The translations under genes and the position numbers were made by a program. The notes under the pieces are model-generated. The model saw nothing but the letters and a program-made list of their open reading frames with translations. It made no database searches and was not told where the DNA came from. From Anaerolineae bacterium (GTDB taxonomy: Bacteria > Chloroflexota > Anaerolineae > Aggregatilineales > Phototrophicaceae), in contig JAIOHM010000172.1 of the NCBI GenBank assembly GCA_019912965.1, positions 1 through 54,426 of the forward strand: a stretch of 54,426 bases of DNA, given 5' to 3'. Below are positions 34,886 through 43,707 of this stretch, piece after piece. The first letter of the stretch is position 1. Each line of letters opens with the position of its first letter.

Positions 34886-35743
34886 ATGAACAAGACTATT
34901 GTCGCTATATACGATGACATTGTTGTGGCGCGGCAGGTCGTCGAAGATTTGGTGAACGCTGATTTTGAACGCAACTCCATCAGTCTGGTCACGAACGATG
35001 CCCAGAATCAATACAGCCATTATTTAGACAAAGACTATGTTCCCCGGAACGATGCCGTTACAGCCGGTGAGGGTGCAGGTTTTGGCGCGGTAGTCGGCGC
35101 ATTGACGGGCATTCTGGTTGGGCTGGCCGCACTGACCATTCCGGGTATTGGGCTGGCAATTGCAGCCGGGCCAATTGTGGCGGGGCTGACCGGGGCTTTG
35201 GCTGGCGCAGTTATGGGCGGCGTAGTTGGCGCACTGGTCAAAAGCGGTGTGCCGGAAGACGAAGCTCCCTATTACGCCGAAGGCATCCGGCGCGGTGGGA
35301 CATTGGTGAGCATTGAGACTTCTGATACCTTGCGTGCTGAGGGTCTCATGAATCGCTATGGTTCGATCAACATCCATGAGCGGGTCAATATGTGGCGGCA
35401 ATCTGGATGGCAAGGTTTCGATACAGAAGCAGAAACCGAGGATAAAGCCAAATCCGCTCCAGAGCCGCTTACGCCTGTCACAACGGACACGATCATCACG
35501 AGGGGTACCCATATGACTCGTAATGTCAGCCCGGTCAGAGCCGAGCCAGTCCATATGATGATTGATGAACAACCTCAACTTAAAGACGAAGATACGGCCA
35601 GATCAATTCCAGTGATGGTCACTGCTCCCACAACCGATGCGCCAATGCTGGTTACGCCGATTCCTGATGCGATGACACCCGAACCCGTTCTTCTGATCGT
35701 TGAAGAAGAACCTCTGGTCAAAAACGAGGACACCGTCAAATGA
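34886..35743 (+). CDS. YflT-like general stress protein with glycine-zipper membrane segments
   Basis: The start at 34886 (MNKTIVAIYDD) is where the conserved domain begins. Residues 1-60 resemble the YflT/GsiB-type 'heat induced stress' domain (VAIYDDIVVARQVVEDLVNADF). Residues about 75-130 are Gly/Ala-rich (GAGFGAVVGALTG and similar) and probably form membrane hairpins. A helical segment follows with VPEDEAPYYAEGIRRGG. The tail is variable and holds two related pieces (DEQPQLKDEDT and EEEPLVKNEDT). First gene of a stress-type island; the precise function is unknown. Confidence 0.65.
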   Translation: MNKTIVAIYDDIVVARQVVEDLVNADFERNSISLVTNDAQNQYSHYLDKDYVPRNDAVTAGEGAGFGAVVGALTGILVGLAALTIPGIGLAIAAGPIVAGLTGALAGAVMGGVVGALVKSGVPEDEAPYYAEGIRRGGTLVSIETSDTLRAEGLMNRYGSINIHERVNMWRQSGWQGFDTEAETEDKAKSAPEPLTPVTTDTIITRGTHMTRNVSPVRAEPVHMMIDEQPQLKDEDTARSIPVMVTAPTTDAPMLVTPIPDAMTPEPVLLIVEEEPLVKNEDTVK

Positions 35744-35863
35744 TTGGTATGGGCAAAAGATCATTCCATTGGGCCATGAAATAACCCACTCAAAGAGTGA
35801 TGTTTCAACCGGGCATAAATTCTACACTGAATATGGATCACATGTAACAAGGAGATAGAGATT

Positions 35864-36139
35864 ATGGATCAAATGGGATGGCTCGCGTGGTTAATTGTTG
35901 GCGCGATTGCCGGATGGCTGGCAAGCATGGTGATGAAAACGAATCGCCAGCAAGGGTTACTCATAGACATTGTTGTGGGTATCGTGGGCGCTTTTATCGG
36001 CGGTTTTCTGTTTAACCAGTTCGGAACATCAGGTGTAACGGGCTTCAATATCTGGAGCATCTTTGTGGCATTCACCGGTGCGGTTGTCCTGCTAGCGTTG
36101 ATCCGCCTATTTAGCGGACGCCGACTGTTATCTCGATAA
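35864..36139 (+). CDS. GlsB/YeaQ/YmgE-family membrane protein
   Basis: The protein is 91 aa with three membrane helices. The N-terminal GWLAWLIVGAIAGWLASMVMK and central GIVGAFIGGFLF segments are characteristic of the transglycosylase-associated/GlsB family, small stress-induced membrane proteins. AAGGAGATAGAG precedes the start. Function in the family is poorly defined; its stress association fits the neighbours. Confidence 0.85.
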   Translation: MDQMGWLAWLIVGAIAGWLASMVMKTNRQQGLLIDIVVGIVGAFIGGFLFNQFGTSGVTGFNIWSIFVAFTGAVVLLALIRLFSGRRLLSR

Positions 36140-36166
36140 GCTCCACAGCATGATTCTAACTTCAGG

Positions 36167-36195
36167 GGTACGGGCGATTTATTGTCGCCCGTACC
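36167..36195. repeat. Perfect 11-bp inverted repeat (REP-like)
   Basis: GGTACGGGCGA (36167-36177) and TCGCCCGTACC (36185-36195) form a perfect GC-rich stem with a 7-base loop between two small genes. There is no T run, so it resembles dispersed intergenic palindromes more than a terminator. Confidence 0.6.
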
Positions 36196-36237
36196 TATCG
36201 ACATTGCATTCTGTTTCATGAAATGAGGACACAACCG

Positions 36238-36522
36238 ATGAATAACGACCGTATTTACTACAGCCGTGATACCGAAATGCACGCTATGCGTGATAGAACC
36301 CTCTTGACGCTGGTATTTCTGACCGTTGGACTGGGAATCGGAGCGGTATTGGCTTTACTGTTTGCTCCCTCCTCTGGCAAAACGACCCGTCATGATCTGG
36401 CCGAGAGCATGGAAGATGGGTTGAATACTGGCCGCGAAACTGTTGAACCGATGGTAAAGCGGCTCGAAGAACAATTCAATGAACTGCGTAAAAGCATTGA
36501 AGAACGTCTGAAACACGCCTAG
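36238..36522 (+). CDS. YtxH-like small membrane protein
   Basis: The start at 36238 is supported by GAGGACA eight bases upstream; an ATG at 36223 overlaps that SD. The 94 aa have one membrane helix (about 22-42) with the signature GIGAVLALLFAPSSGKTTR of YtxH-type proteins, followed by a charged amphipathic helix. Such proteins are general-stress associated in Firmicutes. It sits between the GlsB-like and CorA-like genes. Confidence 0.75.
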   Translation: MNNDRIYYSRDTEMHAMRDRTLLTLVFLTVGLGIGAVLALLFAPSSGKTTRHDLAESMEDGLNTGRETVEPMVKRLEEQFNELRKSIEERLKHA

Positions 36523-36582
36523 AAGAACACTGGACGACGGTTCTCGCAGCAGTTCATTTTGTCTAAGGTGAAATGTTAAAAC

Positions 36583-37638
36583 ATGATACGTTCGATAGTG
36601 ATTGTCCCTAACACTGAGTATGAGGCTGTGCCTGAAGGTAGCCCTGCGCCCTCGGGCAATGGGGCAGGGGAAAATGCTTCAGCCGTTCCATTCACCTTGA
36701 ATCGTAATCTAACTCAAGAAGGACTGGAAACCGCCCTGGCTGAAGGATGCAGTTTGTGGATTGACATCGTTAGCCCGGAGGTGGAGGAAATTCACTGGCT
36801 TGAAAGCTGGCTGCAACTGTCTCCTACGGTTGTCGCAGATTTGCTGCGGGAAGATCGTCGTCCGACACTGCTGGTGTACCCTAACTATCTTTTCCTTTCA
36901 CTGTTTCAGCCCCATTCACAAAGCAACACGGTTGTGAGTAAAGAAATTCACTGCATCATCGGCGAAAATTTCTATGTTACCGTGCGAAAAGCGGATGCCG
37001 CCGCGCTGGAAGTAGCCTATGATCGCGTTACCCAGAATCCCGGTTCCTGGCAACGTGGTGTGGCTTATTTTCTCTACCTCACCGGGCAACATATTGTTGA
37101 TACCTACTATCCCTTGCTTGATCGCATCAGTAACCAGCTCAACGAACTGGAATCAAAATTACTGAATGACAGTGACGATAAACAGGCACAAAAGTCGGTG
37201 TATCGTATCAAACAACATCTGATTGGACTCCGGCAGATGATCGCTCCGCAGCGTGAAGTCCTCTCGAATCTGATCGGCGAACAACGGGTCTCTACCAATA
37301 GCGACATTCGCGATTTATTCCGGCATCTCTATGAGCGGTTACTGGGCATTTATGATGTGATCGACTCGCAGCGGGACCTCACCAATAATGTGTTGGAAAT
37401 TATCGCTAATCAACAGTCGCGCAAGATGGGAGAGGCAGTCAACCGCCTCACTATTATTTCGCTAGTGTTTCTGCCCTTCACGTTTTTCCTGGGTTTGTTT
37501 GACTCGAATTTCTTCACTATCGGCGAAAGCACGATTCTGCCGATTAATGGTCTGGTTATTTCTATTGTAATCACCTTCCTGATGATCGCGTCCATTATCG
37601 TCATGCGTATTTTTTTTCGGCGGCGCGGCTGGTTTTGA
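36583..37638 (+). CDS. CorA-family divalent cation transporter-like protein lacking the GMN motif
   Basis: The protein is 351 aa: a cytoplasmic N-terminal domain, a long helix, and two C-terminal membrane helices (about 285-305 and 320-342) with a basic tail, all typical of CorA. The pore-mouth motif after the first helix, normally YGMN, reads FLGLFDSNF. The GMN signature is therefore replaced by DSN, and selectivity or function may differ from Mg2+ transport. The neighbouring stress genes do not specify a substrate. Confidence 0.75.
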   Translation: MIRSIVIVPNTEYEAVPEGSPAPSGNGAGENASAVPFTLNRNLTQEGLETALAEGCSLWIDIVSPEVEEIHWLESWLQLSPTVVADLLREDRRPTLLVYPNYLFLSLFQPHSQSNTVVSKEIHCIIGENFYVTVRKADAAALEVAYDRVTQNPGSWQRGVAYFLYLTGQHIVDTYYPLLDRISNQLNELESKLLNDSDDKQAQKSVYRIKQHLIGLRQMIAPQREVLSNLIGEQRVSTNSDIRDLFRHLYERLLGIYDVIDSQRDLTNNVLEIIANQQSRKMGEAVNRLTIISLVFLPFTFFLGLFDSNFFTIGESTILPINGLVISIVITFLMIASIIVMRIFFRRRGWF

Positions 37639-37877
37639 GTGCGGGATGGTTAGTGGGTCTGATTCGTATAGTTGGCTCTGAGCTGCCCGCGCAATCTATT
37701 GAGGCGGCGCTAAAGCTGCTCTATAACCTGCTTTGCCTGTTATATTGGCAAGGGAGGCGGGATTGGTCAAATGTTTACAGGGAATGATCTTACAGCTATC
37801 TCATCCTTTTACCTTTGTGTGTCGCAGCACCACAGGCCAAAATCGATTTGTTGGTTGGTATCAGAAAGTGGTGCAAT

Positions 37878-38339
37878 ATGACGACACGAATCATGGTCAT
37901 CAACAATTCTGATGACATCCTCGCATTATTTCAGAAAATCCTCGCGGGAGATGATTGCGAAGTGTTTCTGCAATTGTTCTTAAACTCGGACTTGCGGGAA
38001 GTGCGGCGAATAAAACCTGACCTGATCATTCTTGACTATTATGTCGGGCGTGAAGGCGTGGGTTGGGAGTTTCTACAACTGCTCAAGATGGAGGATTCGA
38101 CGGCTGCGATTCCGGTTCTTATCTGTACAACAGCCGTAAGACTTGTTCAGGAAATAGCCGCTTATCTGGCGACCAAACGGGTATCCGTGCTGCGTAAACC
38201 CTTTGAAAGTCGTGATTTAGTCAACTCAGTTCGATCTGCACTGGAACAAGGTGCTGAGATCGTTACCGCACCCGCAACTGATCTGTCTTCATCTGACGGA
38301 TTTATCCATAAGAAAGATGGAAAGCATCTACAAAAATAG
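37878..38339 (+). CDS. Stand-alone receiver-domain protein
   Basis: The start at 37878 (MTTRIMVINNSDD) begins the receiver fold; the Shine-Dalgarno is weak. The 153 aa form one receiver with phospho-acceptor D in LIILDYYVGREGVGW and a lysine in VLRKPFES, plus a short tail. The usual acidic pair is shifted or partly missing (NNSDD). It is closely related to the first receiver of the next gene (GWEFLQLLKMEDSTAAIPVLI versus GWAFLQMLKMDDATANIPILI). Confidence 0.7.
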   Translation: MTTRIMVINNSDDILALFQKILAGDDCEVFLQLFLNSDLREVRRIKPDLIILDYYVGREGVGWEFLQLLKMEDSTAAIPVLICTTAVRLVQEIAAYLATKRVSVLRKPFESRDLVNSVRSALEQGAEIVTAPATDLSSSDGFIHKKDGKHLQK

Positions 38340-38384
38340 TGCCTTTTCCGGCAGACCCAATTCAGACAATGGGAAGTTTATATC

Positions 38385-39167
38385 GTGAGCCAGGTGATTT
38401 CAGAAACAAGCATAGTTGTTATTGACAATGATATGGGTATGCGAGACTTGTTTGCCTTGTCTTTAAAAAGCGAAGGTCGGCAGGTCTTTACTTACCCTTA
38501 TGTCCAGATCGATCTGACTGCTTTAAAACAACATCGTCCCGACCTCATTATCCTCGATTTCAATGAACAGGATGGCGGAACAGGATGGGCGTTTCTACAA
38601 ATGCTCAAGATGGACGATGCGACCGCTAACATCCCTATCCTGATTACCTCAACAGAATTCCCTTTTTCGGCAGAAATACAAAATTATTTATTCACCCGGT
38701 ACATCAGTGTTGTCCACAAGCCCATTGATGTGGACACTTTTTTGGCGCTTGTTCAAAAAACCCTTACGCTGGCAAACCAGGCAGGTATTATATTTTCCAG
38801 CGATACTATTCTCCCTATTTTAGTGGTCGACGATACCGAAGATTTACTTGATACCCTTACAACGGTTTTAAGGCTAGAAGGCTATCCCGTTGTAACCGCC
38901 TGCAACGGTCTGGTGGCTCTTGATACTGTGTCGCGCGCCGACTACTGCCTGATCTTGCTGGATATTGCAATGCCGGTCATGAACGGGTTCGAATTTTTGA
39001 GTGCTTATAATCGGCAGCTACGGCCACATACTCCGGTCATTATTCTCAGTGGTGAGCAAAACATACAGATACAACATCTGCCCTCTTTTGTGGTTGATGT
39101 AATTTCAAAGCCGTTTGAGATCAGTGAGTTTCTCAAGTTGGTTGGAAAGTATGCACAGTCCGTTTGA
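38385..39167 (+). CDS. Tandem two-receiver protein
   Basis: The GTG start at 38385 has GGGAAG eight bases upstream. The 260 aa contain two receivers: residues about 8-125 with LIILDFNEQDGG, and about 140-258 with a complete acidic pocket (VVDDTED) and LILLDIAMPVMNG. The second is canonical, the first less so. There is no output domain, so a phosphorelay or protein-interaction role is likely. It probably arose by fusion or duplication with the preceding single-receiver gene. Confidence 0.75.
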   Translation: MSQVISETSIVVIDNDMGMRDLFALSLKSEGRQVFTYPYVQIDLTALKQHRPDLIILDFNEQDGGTGWAFLQMLKMDDATANIPILITSTEFPFSAEIQNYLFTRYISVVHKPIDVDTFLALVQKTLTLANQAGIIFSSDTILPILVVDDTEDLLDTLTTVLRLEGYPVVTACNGLVALDTVSRADYCLILLDIAMPVMNGFEFLSAYNRQLRPHTPVIILSGEQNIQIQHLPSFVVDVISKPFEISEFLKLVGKYAQSV

Positions 39168-39332
39168 GGTCAGGTTCAGTTTTATTGTTCACGAGCTTTG
39201 GCAATCGCGGGATGGGTGGTGATGAGTCGAGAGCAATTCACAAGGTAGTTACCAGTCATTCAGCCGCCTCTTCAGGACGGTGGAAGGCTGTATCTATGAA
39301 AGCACATTTAGTTGATGAAGAGGAAAACGATA

Positions 39333-39548
39333 ATGGCAACAAGCACTAATTGGGACAAAGTGGGCGGCAAATGGAAGCAGTTCATCGGCGAGGTCAAAAA
39401 GCAATGGGGCGACCTGACGGACGATGAAGTTATGGAAATCAACGGCAATCGTGACATTCTGGCGGGCAAAATTCAAGAGAAGTACGGCATCGCCAAAGAT
39501 GAGGCCAACAAACAAATTGATCAGTGGGCCGAGAAACTGAAAGTCTAG
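39333..39548 (+). CDS. CsbD-family stress protein
   Basis: The start at 39333 follows GAGGAAAACG. The 71 aa match the CsbD family: NWDKVGGKWKQFIGEVKKQWGDLTDDE, then GNRDILAGKIQEKYGIAKDEANKQIDQW. CsbD-like proteins are small, highly charged, and induced by general stress; their molecular role is unknown. The gene belongs to the stress-type island. Confidence 0.9.
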   Translation: MATSTNWDKVGGKWKQFIGEVKKQWGDLTDDEVMEINGNRDILAGKIQEKYGIAKDEANKQIDQWAEKLKV

Positions 39549-39574
39549 CGCGTATAAGCCGGGAGGAAAAAGCC

Positions 39575-39850
39575 ATGAAAAACTGTCAGGACATTATGAC
39601 CAAGAGTCCAGAATGCTGTCTTGCGGAGGATAAAGTCGAGGCAATCGCACAACGGATGGTGGTGGCGGCTCGAAACCTTTTGGAAATCTGGAACCGGGAA
39701 ATAGGTCAAATATTGCTGGGCAAGCAGGAGATGGATACTTCTGCGTTACATCATTGGGATAGTGAGGGGGAAATGATTACTCCATCGCGCCGTGTTACGG
39801 TCAGAATAGAAGATGGCAAGCGGCGTCTTGTTTGGGCGGACACGGAATAA
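39575..39850 (+). CDS. Truncated CBS-domain-like small protein
   Basis: The start at 39575 has GGGAGG nine bases upstream. The first ~28 of 91 residues (MKNCQDIMTKSPECC, then DKVEAIAQRM) look exactly like the beginning of a CBS domain. The rest of the CBS fold is absent and is replaced by an unrecognised segment (NLLEIWNREIGQILLG, then RRVTVRIEDGKRRLVW). It may be a remnant or a new fusion. The good SD and codon use suggest it is translated. Confidence 0.5.
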   Translation: MKNCQDIMTKSPECCLAEDKVEAIAQRMVVAARNLLEIWNREIGQILLGKQEMDTSALHHWDSEGEMITPSRRVTVRIEDGKRRLVWADTE

Positions 39851-39937
39851 ACCCGGTAATGAGCGAGGCAGATAACATAATGGGCTAACATGCCCTCAAG
39901 AAGCCTTGCGATGATGAAGAGGTAAAAGAGAATTTTT

Positions 39938-40297
39938 ATGAAGTCTAAACAACTGTTGGAAAAACTGGAATTTCATGAGTCTGTTCCATTTGCCCAACCA
40001 CTCTTGGTGGACAAGGATGGACGCATCTTACGCTGGATGCTCAAGCCCGGCCAACATATCCCGGAACATAGTGTGCCAAATTCGCCATTTTATGTGGTGG
40101 TAGTGAAAGGACACGGTATGTTTGCGACCAAGGGTGGAGAAGAGCAGGTGTTTGGCCCTTCATCCTTGCTCATTTTTAATCCCGATGAAGTCCATAGTGT
40201 ACGCGCCTTGGATGAGGAGTTGATCTTTATCGGATTTCTACAGGGGACAGCGGATATGCGACCTGACCGAACCGGAGGCGAAATGGCTGATGCATAA
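39938..40297 (+). CDS. Cupin-domain protein
   Basis: The protein is 119 aa, one cupin barrel. Motif 1 is in LKPGQHIPEHSVPNSPFYVVVVKGHG and motif 2 in LLIFNPDEVHSVRAL. Metal-binding histidines are visible at HIPEH and VHS. Such small cupins bind metals, small ligands, or act as sensors; the substrate cannot be inferred. An AGAGG sequence lies upstream. It is the last gene of the stress-type run. Confidence 0.8.
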   Translation: MKSKQLLEKLEFHESVPFAQPLLVDKDGRILRWMLKPGQHIPEHSVPNSPFYVVVVKGHGMFATKGGEEQVFGPSSLLIFNPDEVHSVRALDEELIFIGFLQGTADMRPDRTGGEMADA

Positions 40298-40637
40298 CTT
40301 CAGCCCGACAAAGATCGCCGTATTTGACGTTGAAAGATGGCTCGGTTACGCCAACGGCTGGCACTGAGAAAACATCCATCGGATAGTGTTTCCCTTTCCG
40401 AATTACATTGTAAGACTTGTAATCTCATATGTTCCCGATGCACCTGCAAAATCTGATCTTGCTGTTCAGCCCTATATCGTTTTCCAGATCAAAGTATGTG
40501 GTATGTTCCATAGTCCCTTGTCCAGCATAGATGAGTATTTATCTACATACCTGTGACACATCATGCACATCACTTCTACATATCTTCGCTCTATCGTAGA
40601 GACAAATCGACGGTTATCCGATAGAGGAGTAAGTAAC
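40298..40637. other. 340-base intergenic region upstream of the DUF2202 gene
   Basis: The region is AT-rich toward its 3' end and should hold the promoter of the DUF2202 gene. No palindromic operator matching the TGTGA-N6-TCACA sites is present; TGTGACAC at about 40552 lacks a properly spaced partner. No terminator for the cupin gene is evident. Confidence 0.3.
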
Positions 40638-41252
40638 ATGAACGCGAAACGTATTTTCATCATGCTGCTGGCGGTGGTGGCAGTAATGATGCTTGGTTTA
40701 AGCATGGTGTCGGCACAAGATAATCCCGGTTATGGCAATGGCAACGGGGCAGGGATGGGAAATGGCTATCAAGGCGGACGGAATGCAGATGCCCCGCGCG
40801 GCAACAATAACGGTGGTGGACTATATCTGAATCTGCCTCCAGCGTCGACGGACGAACTGCCGCAGGACATCATCGACTTGATGATCGACGGGTGGCTGGA
40901 TGAGCAGCACGCTTATGCTGTGTATGGCAGCGTCATCGATCAGTTCGGCACAGTGCGCCCGTTTGTGAATATTCAGCGCAGTGAGGCACAGCATATTGCT
41001 GCATGGGAAACTCTATTTGTGCGTTATGGGATTGCTATCCCCGAAGTGCCAGCATTTGAACTGCCGGAATTCGCCAGTTTAGGCGAAGCGTGCGCGATAG
41101 GGGCAGAGGCAGAAGTTGCTAACTTTGATCTGTATGACACGATGACGACCTCGTTTGAACCGTACCCTGATCTGCTGTATGTCTCGCAATCATTGCGCGA
41201 TGCATCGGAATTCAATCATCTGCCTGCTTTCGAAATGTGTGCGGGGCGTTAA
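40638..41252 (+). CDS. Exported DUF2202 (ferritin-like) protein
   Basis: The start at 40638 has GAGGAG nine bases upstream. The 204 aa have a signal peptide (ending SMVSAQD), a Gly/Asn-rich spacer (about 30-60), then a helical domain with WLDEQHAYAVYGSVIDQFG and RSEAQHIAAWETLF. These E-x2-H motifs resemble the ferritin-like DUF2202 family, so metal binding is plausible. A strong terminator follows, so it is probably monocistronic. Confidence 0.75.
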   Translation: MNAKRIFIMLLAVVAVMMLGLSMVSAQDNPGYGNGNGAGMGNGYQGGRNADAPRGNNNGGGLYLNLPPASTDELPQDIIDLMIDGWLDEQHAYAVYGSVIDQFGTVRPFVNIQRSEAQHIAAWETLFVRYGIAIPEVPAFELPEFASLGEACAIGAEAEVANFDLYDTMTTSFEPYPDLLYVSQSLRDASEFNHLPAFEMCAGR

Positions 41253-41270
41253 ATCGATAGGAATTTTCAC

Positions 41271-41303
41271 AAAAGCGTGGAGGGTGTGATCCACGCTTTT
41301 TTA
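41271..41303 (+). terminator. Rho-independent terminator after the DUF2202 gene
   Basis: AAAAGCGTGGA (41271-41281) pairs perfectly with TCCACGCTTTT (41290-41300) around an 8-base loop, followed by TTATT. Confidence 0.9.
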
Positions 41304-41419
41304 TTGTCCACACACTCTTTTTACCCTACACATTCCCGAAACCGCTTCTTCATCACCTCTACACAACTTTTGAGCATCCTTCAGACAAATGAACAATTCG
41401 TATATAGGGAGTCAATCTC

Positions 41420-42268
41420 ATGTTCAAGAAAATCATCGTTGGATTGCTGGTGATGACCGTCGTTGGTGGTGCCGCTTTTGCGCTACTGGATCGCCAGAAT
41501 ATTGCTTCATCAGAAACGCTCACACCAACCGCTACTCATCAACAGGGTAATGGGCAGGCGAATAGTGGGCTAGCCGCACAAGAATCGATCAGCAATGTTG
41601 GCGAAGTGTGGAGCAGCAGGGGAACTATCCTCGATTTAACCACCGTTGGCATGACGTTGGTGCTGGAAAATGGCAGCGAAGTATATGTAGAACTTGGATC
41701 GCCAGAATATTGGCAAGCACAGGGTATTCCTTTGAACGCCGGGGCTGTGGTCACAGTGGATGGCTTTTTCAACGGGACAGATTATCACGCCCGCACGGTG
41801 ACAACATCAGATGGCATGATCCTTGCCCTGCGGAATGAGGCAGGACAACCGCTGTGGTCGGGCGGCAATGGTGATGGCAGTGGCGCGAACGGTGGACAGG
41901 GACAGCTACAAATTCCCGCTGATCAATGGGTGACCGTTGAAGGAGTGGTCACAGCACTGACCAACAATGGGCTGGTTATCCAGACGGCGGATGCCCAAAC
42001 ATTGACGATTTCATTCGGGCGTGCGGATTTTTGGCAGACACAGGATGTCACATTCGCTGTTGGGGATGCAATTTCAATGCTTGGTTTCTGGCAAGGAAAC
42101 CAGTTCAGTGCTGGGCAGGTAACGAAAACCGCGACGGGTGAACGCATCCTGCTGCGTGATCCGAATGGGCGTCCCTTATGGGCAGGCCCGGGGCGTGGAC
42201 AGGGGAATGGCAGCGGTGGTCAGGGGCAATCGCCTACACCACAGATGACCTCCGAAGCCAATCAATAG
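41420..42268 (+). CDS. Exported protein with two DUF5666-like OB-type repeats
   Basis: The protein is 282 aa with an N-terminal membrane/signal helix (about 5-24). Two homologous domains follow, at about 55-140 and 170-255. Each reads 'G.VW/VV..L...GL.L...' then a WQ(A/T)Q segment, then GDAISMLGFWQGNQFSAGQV-like, ending R(D/N)xxGxPLW. The linkers are Gly/Asn-rich. DUF5666-type domains are presumed OB folds. It lies 38 bases before the cytochrome b gene, so it is probably part of that operon; a role near the electron-transfer complex is inference. Confidence 0.6.
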   Translation: MFKKIIVGLLVMTVVGGAAFALLDRQNIASSETLTPTATHQQGNGQANSGLAAQESISNVGEVWSSRGTILDLTTVGMTLVLENGSEVYVELGSPEYWQAQGIPLNAGAVVTVDGFFNGTDYHARTVTTSDGMILALRNEAGQPLWSGGNGDGSGANGGQGQLQIPADQWVTVEGVVTALTNNGLVIQTADAQTLTISFGRADFWQTQDVTFAVGDAISMLGFWQGNQFSAGQVTKTATGERILLRDPNGRPLWAGPGRGQGNGSGGQGQSPTPQMTSEANQ

Positions 42269-42306
42269 TCTCATACCACCCAATCACGAACTCTGGAGCA
42301 AATCTC

Positions 42307-43707
42307 ATGACCGATGAACTTGATCCTCGTCCTGAAGACCTGAAGCAGCGTGTTTGGGAGTCCATCCAGCGCGATGAACTCCCGCCCCGAGATGATCGCG
42401 GACGGATGCGTCTTGTAATGAACAACCTCGTGCTGCATCTGCACCCAAGCAAAGTCGCCAAACCCACCTTGAAGTTTACTTATACTTGGGGACTCGGTGG
42501 ATTGGCGCTGCTACTGGTGATGCTGCTGGCAGTGACAGGCGTGATGCTGATGTTCGTTTATACACCTTCGCCCGATACCGCCTATCAGGACATGCTCAAT
42601 CTGCAAACGCAAGTCTGGTTTGGGCAGCTCATTCGCAATCTGCACCATTGGAGTGGCAATCTGTTGGTGATCGTTGCTTTTCTCCATTTGCTGCGGGTGT
42701 TTTTCACGGGTGGTTTTCGCACTCCACGTGAATTTAACTGGATACTCGGCGTGATACTACTGCTGCTAGTGGTCGGCGCGAATTTTACTGGCTATTTACT
42801 GCCGTGGGATCAACTCGCTTATTGGGCTGTGACCGTGGGTTCCAGTCTATTGAGCTATATCCCGTTCATTGGTGAAGGGGTGCGTAACTTCCTGATCGGT
42901 GGGCCAGAAGTCAGTGCGGCAACTCTGACGAACTTCTATGGGCTGCATGTGGCAATCATCCCATTGATGCTCATGGGAATTATTTCATTTCACATCTGGC
43001 GTGTGCGTAAAGATACATTGACCATCCCACACACATTGGATGGAAAAGTGGATGGTTCGGATAGCGATCAGGTCGAAAAAGTAACGACTTTGCCCCATTT
43101 AGTATCGCGTGAAATAGCGTTCGCGCTGGTGATGACGGGTGCAATTCTGCTGTGGTCACTGTGGGTCAATGCTCCTTTGGAAGCGGCTGCTAACCCCGAC
43201 CAAAGTCCGAATCCGGCGAAAGCTGCCTGGTATTTTATGGGGCTGCAAGAACTGCTGCTTCATTTTCATCCAGTGTTTGGTGCCATCATCATTCCAGCAT
43301 TAGGTCTGGGCGCATTGGCGGTTTTGCCTTATCAGCGTTTTGATCTGAGTGCTGAAGGGGTCTGGTTTCGCTCACGAAAAGGGCGGCAGATGGCAGTGGT
43401 AGGCGCAGTGACGGCGTTGATCGGAGTGCCGCTACTGGTGCTGCTTGATGAGTATGTTCTCGATTTGCAGGGAATGCTGCCTAGTCTTCCAACGATCATT
43501 AGCAACGGGTGGATACCCCTCGCTGCGCTGCTGCTCTTGCTAATTGGCTACTATGACGGAATGAAACGGGTTTTCAAGGCGACAGCGTGTGAAACGCGCC
43601 AAAGCCTCTTTGTTTTGTTGGTGATTGCATTTGTCGTTTTGACGATCATTGGTGTGGCGTTTCGTGGTGAAAGCATGGCCTTGATGTTGCCATGGGAGGT
43701 GCTGTGA
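42307..43707 (+). CDS. Cytochrome b of a bc-type quinol:cytochrome c reductase (fused b6 and subunit IV)
   Basis: The start at 42307 (MTDELDPRPED) is chosen over an in-frame ATG at 42178 inside the preceding gene. The 466 aa contain eight or more membrane helices. The N-terminal half has the haem-binding histidines in NLHHWSGNLLV, FLHLLRVF, YGLHV and SFHIWRV; the C-terminal half resembles subunit IV (ANPDQSPNPAKAAWYFMGLQELL). Both quinol-site pieces are therefore in one chain. The Rieske gene follows with a one-base overlap. Confidence 0.9.
   Translation: MTDELDPRPEDLKQRVWESIQRDELPPRDDRGRMRLVMNNLVLHLHPSKVAKPTLKFTYTWGLGGLALLLVMLLAVTGVMLMFVYTPSPDTAYQDMLNLQTQVWFGQLIRNLHHWSGNLLVIVAFLHLLRVFFTGGFRTPREFNWILGVILLLLVVGANFTGYLLPWDQLAYWAVTVGSSLLSYIPFIGEGVRNFLIGGPEVSAATLTNFYGLHVAIIPLMLMGIISFHIWRVRKDTLTIPHTLDGKVDGSDSDQVEKVTTLPHLVSREIAFALVMTGAILLWSLWVNAPLEAAANPDQSPNPAKAAWYFMGLQELLLHFHPVFGAIIIPALGLGALAVLPYQRFDLSAEGVWFRSRKGRQMAVVGAVTALIGVPLLVLLDEYVLDLQGMLPSLPTIISNGWIPLAALLLLLIGYYDGMKRVFKATACETRQSLFVLLVIAFVVLTIIGVAFRGESMALMLPWEVL

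Noticed and set aside
39164..39349. 61-codon open frame before CsbD
   Set aside because: It starts at the stop of the tandem receiver gene, overlaps the CsbD start, and has low-complexity, non-family sequence.
40552..40582. Crp-type site before the DUF2202 gene
   Set aside because: TGTGA is present, but the only TCAC-like partner is spaced 13 bases away instead of 6.
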